Positions 25,147-37,552 of a stretch of DNA of 64,000 nt are shown in pieces. Source of the DNA: Lineus longissimus. Taxonomy: Eukaryota; Nemertea; Pilidiophora; Heteronemertea; Lineidae. The notes under the pieces were generated by a model. It was not told the origin of the DNA. It made no database searches and saw only the letters and a program-made list of their open reading frames with translations. Within the stretch, counting starts at the first letter, position 1. Each line of letters begins with the position of its first letter. The translations under genes were made by a program, and so were the position numbers. The stretch is from contig NC_088325.1 in NCBI RefSeq assembly GCF_910592395.1, positions 15,008,109 to 15,072,108 on the forward strand, written 5' to 3'.

Positions 25147-25562
25147 ACCATTGCGACCTTGTTATTTGAAATCGAATGCCATTTTATGACACAGTCCCTC
25201 AATACATGTATGGTTTGAATACTAGCAAAGCGAGAAATAGTTTTGCATCTTTAAAACTCGAAAGATAGCTGCTTGGTTCTATAATCATCACAGGATGTCA
25301 TGTTCATCTCCTGATTATGTATCTTATAACAACACTTTATCAGTATTGTAAAAGGGCAATTTTTTAGGCCTCTTTGAAACTGAAAATGGTACAGATGGCA
25401 CAAAAGACGCCATTCTGTCAAACATGTATACGCGAAGTGAAATCCGAAAAAAAAGTATCATTTACAACAACGGCTTCATGGCTTAGTGGGTTAGACGGCA
25501 AGGACCACGTGGCGAGGGTTCCGGGTTCGACCCCGCTCGAGGAATGTTTTTTATTTTTTTAC
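25147..25562 (+). repeat. Dispersed repeat, copy 2, tRNA-like end
   Basis: Second direct copy of the repeat at 13001-13418, with the same order of shared words and the same T-rich end. The copy differs by many substitutions and short indels scattered evenly, as expected of two old copies rather than a recent duplication. The plus-strand frame at 25374-25637 lies inside the repeat and its flank and is not a gene. Confidence 0.92.
25472..25545 (+). repeat. tRNA-like Pol III module, copy 2
   Basis: A-box-like TGGCTTAGTGGG at 25479-25490 and B-box-like GGGTTCGACCCC at 25523-25534 fit the Pol III consensus better than in copy 1. They are followed by TGTTTTTTATTTTTTT, a strong terminator. The predicted transcript would be only about 90 nt and would not include the 330 bp of repeat upstream. 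The acceptor stem does not pair, so it is tRNA-derived, not a tRNA. Confidence 0.65.
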
Positions 25563-26060
25563 GGGAAGTACAGGCTGCCATTTCGTGTCACCAGACCTAG
25601 TCCACGATTGGTAGCGGACGTCACAGCCTGTGCCTAATCGGAGAGAGAAATCTGGTCGGCAGAGAAGATATTCTTCAATCTGCTTGGAGAATGGATGTGA
25701 TGAATCGTTACGAGAGTGATATCTTCTGGTGGTGCCATCTCTCGTATTCTCAGGAAGACATTGTGATCAGCTGTCTCTCGTTTTGGTTGTTTGGGTGTCT
25801 TATAGATTAAAATGTGATGTGAATTGTTCTGGCTAATGTCTTAACATGTACTTGCTATGGCGGTACGCTGTGATATCTAAGGGGCCTTATTCAAGGGCAA
25901 CATCCTGACAGCTTAGGAGACAGCTCAACGGACCAGCTGATTAGTTTACCCAGATGATGTTGTCATTGGCTTCTGCGGATGAAATTTTCACACCAGACAG
26001 CCGGAGACCATGATATTTGACTTCTATAAATGTACCATCTAACAAAAAAACCTGATAATC

Positions 26061-26246
26061 ATGCCACCAGACATTCTGGGGTTAATAAACACAGTATTGC
26101 CGGCTAATTTATTTGATATATCGCCTTTATCACAGGCATACGAGGTGGAATCACGTCCACATTTTGCCGTAACCCTGTGTAATCAGTGTGACATATGGGT
26201 AGACATGTATTGCCACGGAGACCAATCAGGTAATTTCATTATTTAG
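26061..26246 (+). pseudogene. Decayed PHD-type zinc finger fragment
   Basis: The 61-codon frame contains LCNQCDIWVDMYCHG at residues 39-53. Cys40 and Cys43 pair as C-x2-C, Trp46 is the usual PHD aromatic, and Cys51 falls at the family spacing C-x4-H-x2-C. The ligand histidine position (48) is Asp, coded GAC. Sixteen residues before Cys40, SPLS at 21-24 sits where the first C-x2-C pair would be expected, and the last pair is missing. PHD fingers read methylated histone tails; related fingers also occur in some LINE elements of marine invertebrates. An acceptor-like CCTTTATCACAG (to 26135) and a CAG|GTAATT donor (26230) would give a 94-bp exon, so a true gene exon is the alternative. The lost ligands favour a relic. 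Confidence 0.45.
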
Positions 26247-26465
26247 CGCAATTTTCTTAATCGCTGCGATGATTTTGATCCTGATTTAGAGATCATGGCC
26301 CAATCATGAAATGGAGAAATGATTGGGGCAATTTTCTAGTCGCTTTCTGCATATGAATATCATGTGTGATTGGGTCTTGTAAATAACAAAATTGGGTATC
26401 ACAGCACGATGTTTTCTTTCTTTTTTGCTTAAATGTCTGTCTGGTACTGGTAGCAGGCTTGTTCA

Positions 26466-26820
26466 CGACGAACAGGAAGGCCTAAAGTGCCAGTGTTTTG
26501 ATCACAGACTGAGTGGAATCAAAATGGCGAATGCCTTGATGTCCAAGGACAATAGCAAAGATACATCAAAAGTTTGTAGTTGATAAAACCCAAATATTTG
26601 AACTGCTATTTGGTGTTAAGAAAGAAGAAGTTGACATAACGAAGAACAAGAAAGCCTGAAGCACCAATGAATCGTAGAATTAGTGGAATCAAAGTTGTGG
26701 CAGATAGACACTGCACCTCAAGACCAATGCTCACAAAGTCAAAGATAAAACAAAAGCTTGTAATTGAAGGAATCCAAATTGGAACTGCTAACTGGTGTCG
26801 AGACAGCAGAAGTTGACAGA
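26466..26820. repeat. Two-copy tandem duplication, about 175 bp
   Basis: 26466-26638 and 26639-26820 align over their length. Anchors are ACGAACAGGAAGGCCTAAAG against ACGAAGAACAAGAAAGCCTG, AGTGGAATCAAA in both, AGTTTGTAGTTGA against AGCTTGTAATTGA, AAATTTGAACTGCTA-type words, and AGAAGTTGACA at both ends. Divergence is substantial. The plus-strand frame ending at 26583 covers only the first copy. Confidence 0.78.
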
Positions 26821-29800
26821 TCGTGCTTGCTTAGCGTAAATGTGCAGATTATAGCCGTTAAGTTCTTTCTCGAGGAAAAGTCAACATCAGTTTCCTAGTG
26901 GCAATAACCTCCTTTCAAATATTACCTTCTGTTCGAACCCATACATGTTCCTAACGACATTGAGACGGTGATCTGCATCTAAATGCAGCGATTAAGACAT
27001 CCTGTGAGCATGCGTACGTCAGGAGTAAATCATATTTAATGAAGATGTGGAAGGCATAATTATGTTATTCTACCATTACAGGGATTTCTTGGTTATTGTA
27101 TATTAATTTATAAAACGATTTATCATGAGATCTCAAGAATCGATGATTCAGAATAGTATTATGTGTATTTTAGGTTCCACATTGATGACTTTGTCAATGG
27201 GTGGAGCCATGTTTTAAAAACCACTAGTCCTGATCCCCGATAAGCAATTTTGGCTGAATCCGCCACATTCCACTTTTCATAAGTATACTGCTAAAATGAA
27301 GGTTAATACTGAATCCGAAAGGCAATTCCTCAAAATTAAAGGGCTCTTCACCCCTTTCATGAATTATCAATATTTGACTGCCATCCAGTAATACCGATAT
27401 CTGCACTAGCTATTTGATTTACACTTAAGAACCTAGGTGTCTCTAGTGGTAGGTCATCTGGCTTCTTCTTGGAGGCGACTGCTGAGAGGTGTCTTGTTTG
27501 CAATGACTCTTGTGATCTTCCAATAAACAATTTCAAATTTTGTGATTTTGATGCACTTATCATTGGATTCTTGGATTTGTTGATATTGATGACTTCAGGA
27601 AGCGTTCAGTGGGATACTTCTAAGTTTTTGTTGCTTTAAGGTTCGTATTTTTTTTAAATATTTAGACAAATTCTGACCCAAACTCCTTTTTGTCTATCAA
27701 AGTGAGGTCGGATATAACGAACAACGGCGCAATGTTTGGCTTTCCCAGGGTCTTAAAATTCATTTTCCTCTTTTATATTTCTCTTGAGATGCCGGTATCC
27801 GATGATATTTGATTAATTGTTCTCATTAATCAATTCTTTAGAATGCATTCTAAGAATCTCTCACACGTCTGATGATTTAGTTGGCTTTCATGTTACCATA
27901 TCTTACCCTAGTCATGTGTCGGCTATATTTCCTCTCCATATCCTGTTCATCCTGTCCGAAGGCTTGTAGCTCTGAGATTTAAAGGTACATTACCCAAAAG
28001 AGAAACTTTTGGAATTTGAAGGTGATTTGGAAGAGGGGTGTATATCCTGCCCCGATTTTCCGGACGATTTTCCCCTCTTTGCATATCAGATTGGAAAGTT
28101 ATATTGTACTGTATTGTGTATTCCAACAATTGGAGTTACGGTGGGTTAAAGCTGAACTGATACCAAAATACAATCGGCAGGTAAAATGACAGGGGAGATG
28201 GGGGCACCTGGCTACAGCAACTCTCACATGTGTTACTAATGTTCCAGCCGAGACCTTATGACCCAGCCCATCCATACTCGTACACCAATGTAGCTTAGGT
28301 AAAGAGAAAACCATGCATTGCGTTGTTTGCTTTCAACACTGTGGCTTCAAACACAAATTGTTGAAAGGCAAGTTGTCTTATCTTTCTGTGAGCTTTCCCC
28401 CATCTTACCTCACCAAGTCCGAAACCCCGATCTCGCCTGGTAGTATTATATTGTGACCAATGGCATGGCACACGATCATCTGTTCTCTCGGTGCCTGCAT
28501 CCTGCCCCAGTAAGGCTTTAATGCTAAAATGTACTTTATTTTAGAAGGCACTCTCTGTATTTAACTACCAATATCCTGACAACCTCGACCAGTGCTGCCC
28601 TTCGTCTACTTTTATGATAAACGGCAAATATAGGTTTGGATGAGAGGCTGAGAGGCTGAACCCTTCACTGAAATGAAAAAAGACTGAGGTAAAATAATCA
28701 ATGTGCCATTTTGCAAAACAAGCTCCTCAAAAGTCGTATTGCATATCCAATATCGATCAGAATGTCGGCGCTTTTGAAAACAATACCGTATGATACCAGC
28801 ATAATGTTGTCAGAGGAAATCGACCCGCTCTGAAAATATGAGATCATTGATGAAAATAAACTGTGGAAATGATATCATAGGTTTGACCAAATCATCAACG
28901 TATTTGATGTTCACGTTTAGCATTTTGTAAAGGTTTAATGTCTTACAGTAGTTTGAAACATGAAATAAAGAAATATCAGAGCAATCGTCAATATATGATC
29001 ATAACCTGTGCATATTGAGTACATAACTGTGCATTGATGTACAAGTATATGTTGTAAAGTTGAGCTGGAAATTCTGTGAAAACCTTTAATACGAAAGAAG
29101 TGAGTCATGGGGTTTTGGATTGACTATCGAAAACTTAATCCAAGTGCTTACGATGATACATTTCCAATGCCACTGAACAGTGTGATTTTAGTAAATTCTT
29201 TGATACAAATAAAAGCCGTGAAATGAAGCCGTGGTCAGTAGTTTACTCATAAAAGGATTCCTACTGGAAGATGCACCTTTAAGCCTTATCAAAATAAGTT
29301 GTCGGCCACTGGCTTACTTATCCTGAGATGTTCCATTAAAGGCTTAAGCTGAACATATTGGAAATTCAGAATTGATGAATGCAAGGTCGTAAACTTTGAT
29401 GTCAAAATCCCTGCATGAAATGGTGGGTTTTGTGCCAGAATAGAGTTGAATTGATTTCGTATTAGGCGTTGCAATGCTTAAGGGTATTGCACACTATACA
29501 GTGTGTTTAAAAAAAAGATAATATTCTAGGTAAAGTGAAAGAATCGGGACAAGTGCAAGAAGGGCTGTGTTAAAACTCTGCCACTGCTCTCTACTCATTC
29601 GCTGATGAATTACTTTCTAATAGACAACTCCATGTTTAGACGATAACATTTTCTAATTCAGCCTTGAATGTGTCAATAAGAATAAGGGTAAAAGAAAGAC
29701 ATTTCTAAAATTGGGAAATCCGATAACCACTTGTGAGACCTAAAGCAATAACACTAGGCAGTTCCAACAAAATATCAAGGGTAATGGCTGTGGGTATGTA

Positions 29801-32800
29801 ACTTGAAACGACGAAATAGAAGTTGTACGTCTCATCCATACGGGTTTGATGAACATTTTATCCCTAATCGGACATGGTTATAAAGTCCTTGATATTCTTA
29901 TGCAAATTGGAAGAGGGTGAATTTGATTTTCATCGAAACATGAGGATTTCAATTTTAGATTCAGTGGGAAGTCTTTGATTCATTGGTATTAATGATATTG
30001 AGGTTGCTGGTTGAATCTGTAAATTGTTTCCAGCAGACGAGTGCCCAGTTTTTCAGAAAACATTAAGATGAGGGATGAGGTCTGTCTAAGTCAGTGAAAT
30101 TCTGGTATCAAATCTTCGTTTCGAGTAGATTTGACGAGAGAACGGCAGCATTGGGACGTTAAAATTACATTTATTTAACTGCGTGTTCAGTTTCCAATGA
30201 GATTTTAAAATCCAATTTATTTGTCTTTCAGATTCTGGATACATAGGATTAACTGACAGAATGGTGGAGTAATCATTTCGCATGAATCAGGTACGACTTT
30301 ATTTCCCCGATCCACAGGATTTACATGTTGGTAATGTATTGTGAATGCATCTATGCAGTCAAACTTGATGTGACACTGACTCTACTTCACCTGAAGAAAT
30401 TTCCCGAAAGTGGACTGCTGATTAGGGCATTTGTTAATTAGCACCATTAATTTCACTTATTAGGCGGGGCATCATTCATTTAATTGCATCTTCTGTCCGG
30501 AAGCTGGTGACTTTTTTCAGTTCAGCCAATTTTAAGTTTATGATGGGTTAGTCATCAACATAAGGTTGTTAGTAGAAACCAGGGTTACCTAGTTTTGCGC
30601 TCCTCAGAGCTTTACACCTCGGAATAAAAAGGCTCAAGGGGTATTGTCATCCCGTCCGTCTGAAATCTGGATACCAAGACCAAACTCCATGAGAGAGAGA
30701 CCGGCTTGATGGCTACGGCCCAACGCAATCGTTCATTGTACATGTACTAAGAATTTGCTGCTGTTCCTCTGATATCAGTATAGGGCCAGGCATGCCAGGG
30801 ATGAGCCGCGGGAATGTTCCTGTCTCCCTTATTTAAGAAAGGTCTTTGAAATTCGTGTTCACGGAGGTGCAACCTCTTTTTCGGCGCCTATATCGACTAC
30901 AGTGAATCTGAATGCTCATATGGTACGAAGGAGCGAAGGTGATGACCCAAATTGTCATTTGAAAACCATGCAGGTCTTTTTCAAACCCATTGGCCATCTC
31001 TGCAATTGAACCCTCCATAACTTAATCAATCCATATCACAGGCTACCTTGCCAATTCCCATCTACACATCAATCTTCGCCACAAGAGCCTATCGAAACCA
31101 TGGTTTATTTTCCTGAGTAATCGATACAGGGTTTCAATTAACTGCCTTCACTGATTTATTTATTTGTTGTGGCCAAGTATACCGCGGACTCAGACTAGAA
31201 TACAATTGATTCTTCCATAACGACTGGTTGTGGCGTCTGTTGCAGTGCAGGACGTTAATGTTACGATCAGTTCTATGAATGGTTCTTACTCGGGGAGATA
31301 AGCGTTTCTCAAAAAAAGCTCAGGTTGAAAAAAAACAATGGGGAGACGGCTCCTTAGCCATGGTTGGCAGTCCGGCTTGGAGAAAAAACTCTGAAATCAA
31401 ACTGGGCAGTTTGGGCTCGTCAGCCTGGGAATGGCAACCAGCCTAAGTGATGTAAACTCCAAAAATATAACTTTACTGATCGAAGACATGATGCACTGGT
31501 CGCTTTCACGTAAGACCACACTCTACATGCTGCGTGTTGCACACCATTGCTTTGATGATGAGTCCAGAATTAATCAGATGATAAAGTGCAACAGAATATT
31601 TTCAACCAGCACGTTCTACCTTGTTTGTGTTGTAGGAAATCCTTCATTGCTGCAGCTTTTCAAAGCTGAATTCCTCGATGAACACGATTATGGAAGCGTG
31701 CATCATCCGATCAGTTGCGGTGTTTGAAGTTGTGCAGCGATTGGAAGACACAATCTTGTGAAACCTCTATAATGAGATGATATCTATTTGTTGCCCTCGG
31801 GTCTGCTTTTTAGGAAAGGTGTCTCTTACTGCTGTCCCTTGGCAGTGTCAGACCTGAGTAGAGGGTGTTAAAAAGTATACAGGGAAGTCATGTGCATACA
31901 TGCATGTAGCTTCTCTGAACGATCGTGGGCCCATCATAGATTCCATGATGGTTTCTGATTTTTGAGTTAAAGATGAATTATTGCCAATCAGAATTCTTTT
32001 CTGTCAGGATAATGAACTTAATTTATCAAATTTAACCCAATCAGTTGACAGTTATCAAAATTCTAGGACAGGGGTCGTAAAAATTGGTCACAGGATGTCT
32101 AATTTGGTGTCATTAGTTTGCTCACAATTTGCAAGTCAAATTGTCGTGGAGAAAAACTGGCACTAACTTGTCTATTGGAATGTACTGTGCTTTAACTCTG
32201 GGTCAGTTAATGCTGCAGTAGAGTCGATGATTTGCATTTTGATATCAGAACTCTTGACCGTCATTGCGAACTGCAAGAACTTTAGGACACGTTGCAATGG
32301 CAGAGAGCAAGCTCTCTGAGATTTATGATTGGCATCTGTCAAATGATATAGTTTTGCCCTGTATCTAAACCTCATCTCGATTGACGCTGACGTATCCTCA
32401 TCGTTCCTCTTGAGAAAGTGTACGACCAGGCTGCCTTAGGCCATGGCTGAGCTCCCTTCGACCCCTGATATCTTGACCCCAGCAAGAAATCATGTTCCTT
32501 TACTCCTACATTCGTTCAAGTCATGATAGTTTGATTTAAACTCAATTCACTACAGTCACCACTTCCAACTACGCCAGGCTGCCCTTCCTAAACCGAGCCC
32601 CTTTCCACACCCTAATATCTTAAACCAAACAAGTAACAAATATGAGAACGTGACCATTTTCCTCTAACATCCACCTACCTATGTTGATTTTGTCAGTTGG
32701 TTGTTGACACGAGGGAGGCTCAACACATCACCAACACAACAACGACTACTAAAAGCAGAATCGTGTTGTCTTTGCTTTTACAAGTCGACAAACATCCCAG

Positions 32801-33285
32801 GTATATGCTTTGAATCTCAAAATGATTGTCTAATGCAGGCATGATCCTTTAGCCGATGTTAGACATGATGAGAAGGCGATCAGAGAAAAGTGATGATTTC
32901 ACCACTCGCTTCATAGTTTCAGTCTAATATTTAGGGTAAACTGTACACGTTCGTGTTACAGGGGTTAGAATTCGTAGTCGCACTGGAGAGTGAACTGTGC
33001 AGTGATCAAGGGTACAGTGGCTGATCCTGCTTTCATCCTGTGGTTGAACTACCGCTTGAAACAGGTCTCACCCACACCCACCGATGGCAACCATCAAATT
33101 ATCCCCAGTAATTTCACCGCTGTTTCACTTTTGATTTCCCTGTGTACCAATTTATCATACCTGATGACTGAATATTTCACGATTTCGGCTGGACAATTTG
33201 ATTAATCGAATATCTTGGCTTGATGCAGATTGATGCTGGGATTTAGAATGTCATGAGGAGTAGCACTATGTTCAGAATCAATTAG
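26821..33285. other. Non-coding stretch
   Basis: No gene is recognised across 6.4 kb. A minus-strand segment at 28667-28537 follows a strong acceptor (CTTTTTTCATTTCAG) and reads to a stop that overlaps AATAAA. A 59-bp segment at 30232-30290 has both splice signals but stops in every frame. A plus-strand frame at 32990-33205 has the Cys and Trp spacing of an Ig domain but lacks the second Cys. GAGAGGCT is repeated at 28642-28657. Confidence 0.4.
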
Positions 33286-33480
33286 CTAAAGGAATCGTTG
33301 GGGAGGTTCCCTTATTACTTTGGGAAAAAATTCACTATTCCCAGCCAACCATCTTGCAGAATTAGTTAAACGAGCAGAAGTAGTGGTTGGTTCATGAAGT
33401 TGCTGATGTCCCTGGCCTCTGACCTTTAGTCCGTCCTTGGTGATGAGGCCAAAACATGATGATCCTTCTTTTCCGTCTGG
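33286..33480 (-). CDS. Possible terminal exon, unknown protein
   Basis: On the minus strand a long pyrimidine tract (TTTTTTTTCTTTTCATCATTCAG) ends at 33481 and is followed by 64 open codons to TAG. The peptide starts PDGKEGSSCFGLITKDGLK and ends KVIREPPQRFL. An AAAG|GTCAGA donor-like site after 57 bp offers a shorter internal exon. The frame contains no start codon, so start-based ORF searches miss it. The composition (G, K, D, E, P) is plausible for protein, but I recognise no domain. Confidence 0.18.
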   Translation of the reverse strand, partial: PDGKEGSSCFGLITKDGLKVRGQGHQQLHEPTTTSARLTNSARWLAGNSEFFPKVIREPPQRFL

Positions 33481-35661
33481 CTGAATGATGAAAAGAAAAA
33501 AAATGAAATTGGTTTACTCGGATCTAGAGAGGCCTTCTAATTGTTAGTTCTCCACCTAATATTCAACTACAACAACAAAGTTATGAACATAATCAAAAAT
33601 AACCAGCTGACCAGATAATTGGAGACTTCTTCAAATGAGAAACAAATTGGTGTAATTATCTACTTGACTCAAAAATAGAATGGTTTTGGTAGAGGATGTT
33701 TACATCGTTTTAGTTTGGAAAATGATTAAAAAACTCAAATTGGTTCTATTCCTGTTTCAAGATCACCTGATCACCTGTAATCTCTCAAAAAACATGTGGT
33801 ACGGTAGCCATGGTAACTTGTAATGAGGCAACAGATGAAAGGAAAATTTTTACCCGTTGTTAGTGGGGATCGTTTCGGTTTAAAACGACGAGGTTTGCTC
33901 CTACGTTGATGTATAAAGTATGGTTAATCAGGGCTTATTTTTTTTAAAACATCCTCCGTAACACATCTGACCATGTCGTGTCATGTCATCAACAGACTAG
34001 TCCTTTTCGTGGGCTGTCTTGGGTCTACTGGGATATGCGTAAGCGTATGATACTTGGATCTGAAAATGAACGCCGGTCACGTGTTGTCTTTCGCTAGTGG
34101 CCAAACCAGCAGCTCGTTGAAACATGGACATCTCTGCGAAGAACCTTATTCAGAGCTCGTGGCAAAAGTTACTTAAAATATCAAAACTTCCATGGTATTC
34201 CTAAAACCCATGCATATTGTACAATGCAGCTTCTTTTTGCGCTGACATTTTATGATGATGGATCACCATCCTGGGTTTCACTCCTGATTAAACACATGGA
34301 AACTGTCAATTATATTCTTAGGAGGAGCGAGCGCATTTCTTAAAGGCAGTCTTTAGGCAGGTCTTCTCAGTTATTCCTGAATCTTAAAACTGTTCAGAAG
34401 GATCAAAGTGGCTCTGAAGAGACATGGACGAACGTCATCAATGCGAGGATATCGTTGCTTGAAAAAAAGTCGTGAAAGTATGCTGGGTTACTGCAAGTGC
34501 CATTCTGCGCTCAAGGCCAAGTCATCTCTTGCTGATATGCTCCAATCGTGCACATTGAAAGAATTTCCCTACATCGGATCTGACAAGATAGTTTGACAGG
34601 CGCTGTGATTGAGCTGAGTGTCTCACGTCACATTCATCACGAATGCTAAACTTTGGTCGTTCATCATTCTGATTCAATTACACTTTAACTTTTATTCGTA
34701 CTCGATAGCATCAAGGCACACACTGTGAAGAAGAAATGTGTTGATGTTGGGGCTGTTGCTTTGATAGGATCCACCTTCATCGTGGTCTCAATGCAATGCA
34801 CACATTTACTACAAACTGGGCGAATGTGGTCTATATACCTTCTGGTCTCCCTTTGGTGATGATCTTTAGTTCCCCTGCACGCTGAGGCATCGTATGTCAG
34901 TAATGCAAATGGTAATCATCTCTACCTCACACCAGAGCATCTTCTGCAAATGTTTTCATATGGCATACTCTCCACAGGGTGAGGCCCTATGATACTGCAA
35001 CTGGTGGTCCCCCTTGTTCACACGGGAATGCCTCTCAACGTGTTTTTGAAACAATTCGCGAGATTTCATGAATCACTCCACCCGACACCTGTAAACACGT
35101 TGGACAAACAGGGAACCTCTTCAGCCTCTGAAACCAACGAAAGTGGTTTCATTCCATTGCCGAAGTGCGCCCTCGAATTCACATTTTAGCAATGCCCATC
35201 ACACCGAGGGTTTTCAATCATGCATGAGGATGTGATGTGAACTCTGGTCTGTTGCACTTTAGATTGATAGAATAAATGTACGCACATTCTGCATCCTTAT
35301 GTAGGGGACAATTTGTAAGCAAAAATGGAACAGACCACTTGCTCAGTATGATTAATGGGTATGTATAAAATCAATATCCAACATGTTTGGTTGGAAAGAG
35401 CCATTAGCAGATGAGTTTTGGAGATATGATGTAAACCAGAACAGCTCTGAACTCAATCCGGGCAAATTGTTTTTCATCGTTGATCGGAAGTGAGGGAGAC
35501 GTGCGAAAGAAACCTGTTGCAGGTGATTTGGGTTGCAGCGCGGAGCGGCGATGCGGTTGTTACAGATGCCAGCTTTGATTGCAGAAAGCAAAGCTCAGTT
35601 TTTGCATAACTCAATGCCTACAACCTTCTTCCCTCCCGTATCGAAAGGTCCCGTGACATAA
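33481..35661. other. Non-coding stretch
   Basis: No gene or repeat is recognised. A minus-strand acceptor-like tract (CATTTCTTCTTCACAG) ends near 34723 but its frames close within ten codons. Short open frames at 34408-34596 and 34989-35189 have no supporting signals. Confidence 0.4.
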
Positions 35662-35700
35662 GCATTCCAGTGTGCAAAGAATCTTTGTCAGATTAGGTCA

Positions 35701-36279
35701 GTGATTGTACCATTCTGGTTGAATGTGAATCTGCTTCAGGAACAGTGCATTTGTATGTGTAGGCCTTCTCCTTGCGATTACTGCAAAAGATTCAGTCTGT
35801 GTGTAGGCTTGCCAATGCAGTACAGGAGGAGATGCAATGTACACACAACGTACACGATAGTACTACACTGTGAAGCATTCATATTCAACAATGAAATCCA
35901 GATGAATAAAAAGTTACGAGGCCTAACACCTTTCATCACTGACGCAGAAGGTGAAAAAAGCAGTGAGAATTTTCCCAAGGAAGGTACACTATTTATCTAC
36001 CTCCGGTTATTGAAGAGCTTCATGAATCATCATCCAACGGAGCAATATTTTCTTTCTATCATAATCATTTACCGAACATTGCACTGTGGGATTATGTTTA
36101 AAGAGAGCAGCACCGTCTACGAAGTATTCTTTCAAAGCAAGTTGCTGCTGGCTTTAGTCAAAAATCCAGATAGTATTCTCAAAGAATTCTCAGTGAAGAC
36201 CTTATTAGGTTTCGGGCGCATGTTAATGTTCATGGGTGACAAGATTCTTGCAAGATTTTTGGTTGAGATCTTTATATAA
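35701..36279 (+). CDS. Longest open frame in the window, unknown
   Basis: This frame is the longest in the window: 192 codons from a GTG, open from 35662 after the preceding stop, about 205 codons in all. At this base composition a run that long is uncommon but not impossible by chance. The N-terminal part is cysteine-rich (CICMCRPSPCDYCKR) without regular zinc-ligand spacing that I recognise. The C-terminal part reads FFQSKLLLALVKNPDSILKE and GRMLMFMGDKILARFLVEIF, which could form amphipathic helices. The real start, if any, would be an internal ATG. No splice acceptor is convincing. A decayed gene or transposon fragment is as likely as a live exon. Confidence 0.22.
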   Translation: MIVPFWLNVNLLQEQCICMCRPSPCDYCKRFSLCVGLPMQYRRRCNVHTTYTIVLHCEAFIFNNEIQMNKKLRGLTPFITDAEGEKSSENFPKEGTLFIYLRLLKSFMNHHPTEQYFLSIIIIYRTLHCGIMFKESSTVYEVFFQSKLLLALVKNPDSILKEFSVKTLLGFGRMLMFMGDKILARFLVEIFI

Positions 36280-37377
36280 GAATCATACTAGAATATTGTT
36301 ACAATGGTAACACATGGGGAGATTCAGCTTTCGGAAACCTTTGAGGTGCTTTCTAGACATTCAGCCTCAATTCGGTATAGTGACCAAGTCTTCTATCCTA
36401 GAGTTGTGCCGTACAGTTGAGAACTAGTTTTGTGGATACTATGGCGTCCTATGGCTAGTATGATTCCTCCCTGTTCTTTAGTCAGAGGCAAGATTAAAGC
36501 CCTTGGGTCTGGTCTCACGATTACATTCACAGCGAACAGTTTCTTGTTAGCCTTTGCTTCTCTTTGGCGTTTCAAGATTTACTGCCAATGGATGGGACAA
36601 ACTTCTTCTCCGGTTTGTTGCTGCTGTCTAGGTTTACACTCTATGTTTTGTGTAGAACATGTCTGCAGCAAACAGAACTTGAGCAAATGATATAAACAAA
36701 AGAAGTTTCACTAAACGAACCTGTCATTTCATCAGGTTCACCACCTGACTTGAACAGCTGGCTGCATGGGCTCAACATGTTGACTATTATAGTTAACTCT
36801 TCGTTTTTGAGCAGTTTAGAAAAATTGTTGAGAAAAATTGTGTTTTACCCAACTAAAACCAAATGATAATGCAAGTAGTTCATGTACCATCGGAGAGTAC
36901 CAATCAATAGTGTTGTATTGAATGGTCATCTAAGTAGGCTTGGCTGTCAGTCCTATATGAGCGAGATACTGCTTGTGCCAACATAATGTATTGCAATACA
37001 CTAACTACACTTCACTAATTACTTTCCCTGGGAGTGGTATATCTGGTCAGCATGTCTCATGATGTGTAAGAAGAAATTGGGCCATTCACTGACCGACTGA
37101 ATGAGGATGCAATAAGGTTGATGGAAATCCATCAGACTAATAGCTAAACGTGCCACTCTTAAGAAGAAACTAAAAAAGACCAGGTCAGATGCAAAAACCG
37201 TCTTCCTTGTGATGATGTGGTTGTAGTAGTTAGATGTTGTACTTCTAAGGAATGGCAGCCATGGCAGGCGAGTTTTCCTCAATCTTATCATTATATTCCA
37301 GATTCATATCTTGTATTGACATCTGGAGTACTTGTTAGCATCGGTCTAACATAACATGAAGCAGTACCTGATGGGTA
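36280..37377. other. Non-coding stretch
   Basis: No gene is recognised. Opposed frames at 36393-36575 (minus) and 36430-36690 (plus) shadow each other. A minus-strand frame at 37291-37019 contains a T-rich acceptor-like tract before residue 46, and its last 45 codons (from VARLAISLMDFHQPYCILIQ) look protein-like, but there is no partner exon. Confidence 0.35.
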
Positions 37378-37540
37378 TACTGTAAACAGTGAAATGTTCG
37401 CGAGGCAAAACTTGGCGAATTTGCTGATTTTCAGTGGACAGTAAACTAATGTTTGCGGCTGAAAGTTAACAGAAAATGCATTGCCATTGAAATGTATTGA
37501 AAGTTCGCGTTAAGCAGTGAAAGTTTTCTGTATGCAGTAT
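37378..37540 (+). repeat. CGTGAAA/TTCGCG-family repeat, longest copy
   Basis: ACTGTAAACAGTGAAATGTT is followed by CGCGAGGCAAAACTTGGCGA. After about 110 bp come AAAGTTCGCGTT and CAGTGAAAGTTTTC, a second degenerate half. Related fragments lie near 12316, 16303 and, reversed, 56702. From memory such TGTGAAATTTTCGCG words are abundant in marine invertebrate genomes. No coding capacity is seen. Confidence 0.6.
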
Positions 37541-37552
37541 GGAGCTATTAGA

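Noticed and set aside
32990-33205. Frame with an Ig-like Cys-x15-Trp-Leu pattern
   Set aside because: The second Cys and the Asp-x-Gly-x-Tyr-x-Cys signature are absent and there is no good acceptor; spacing alone is not enough.
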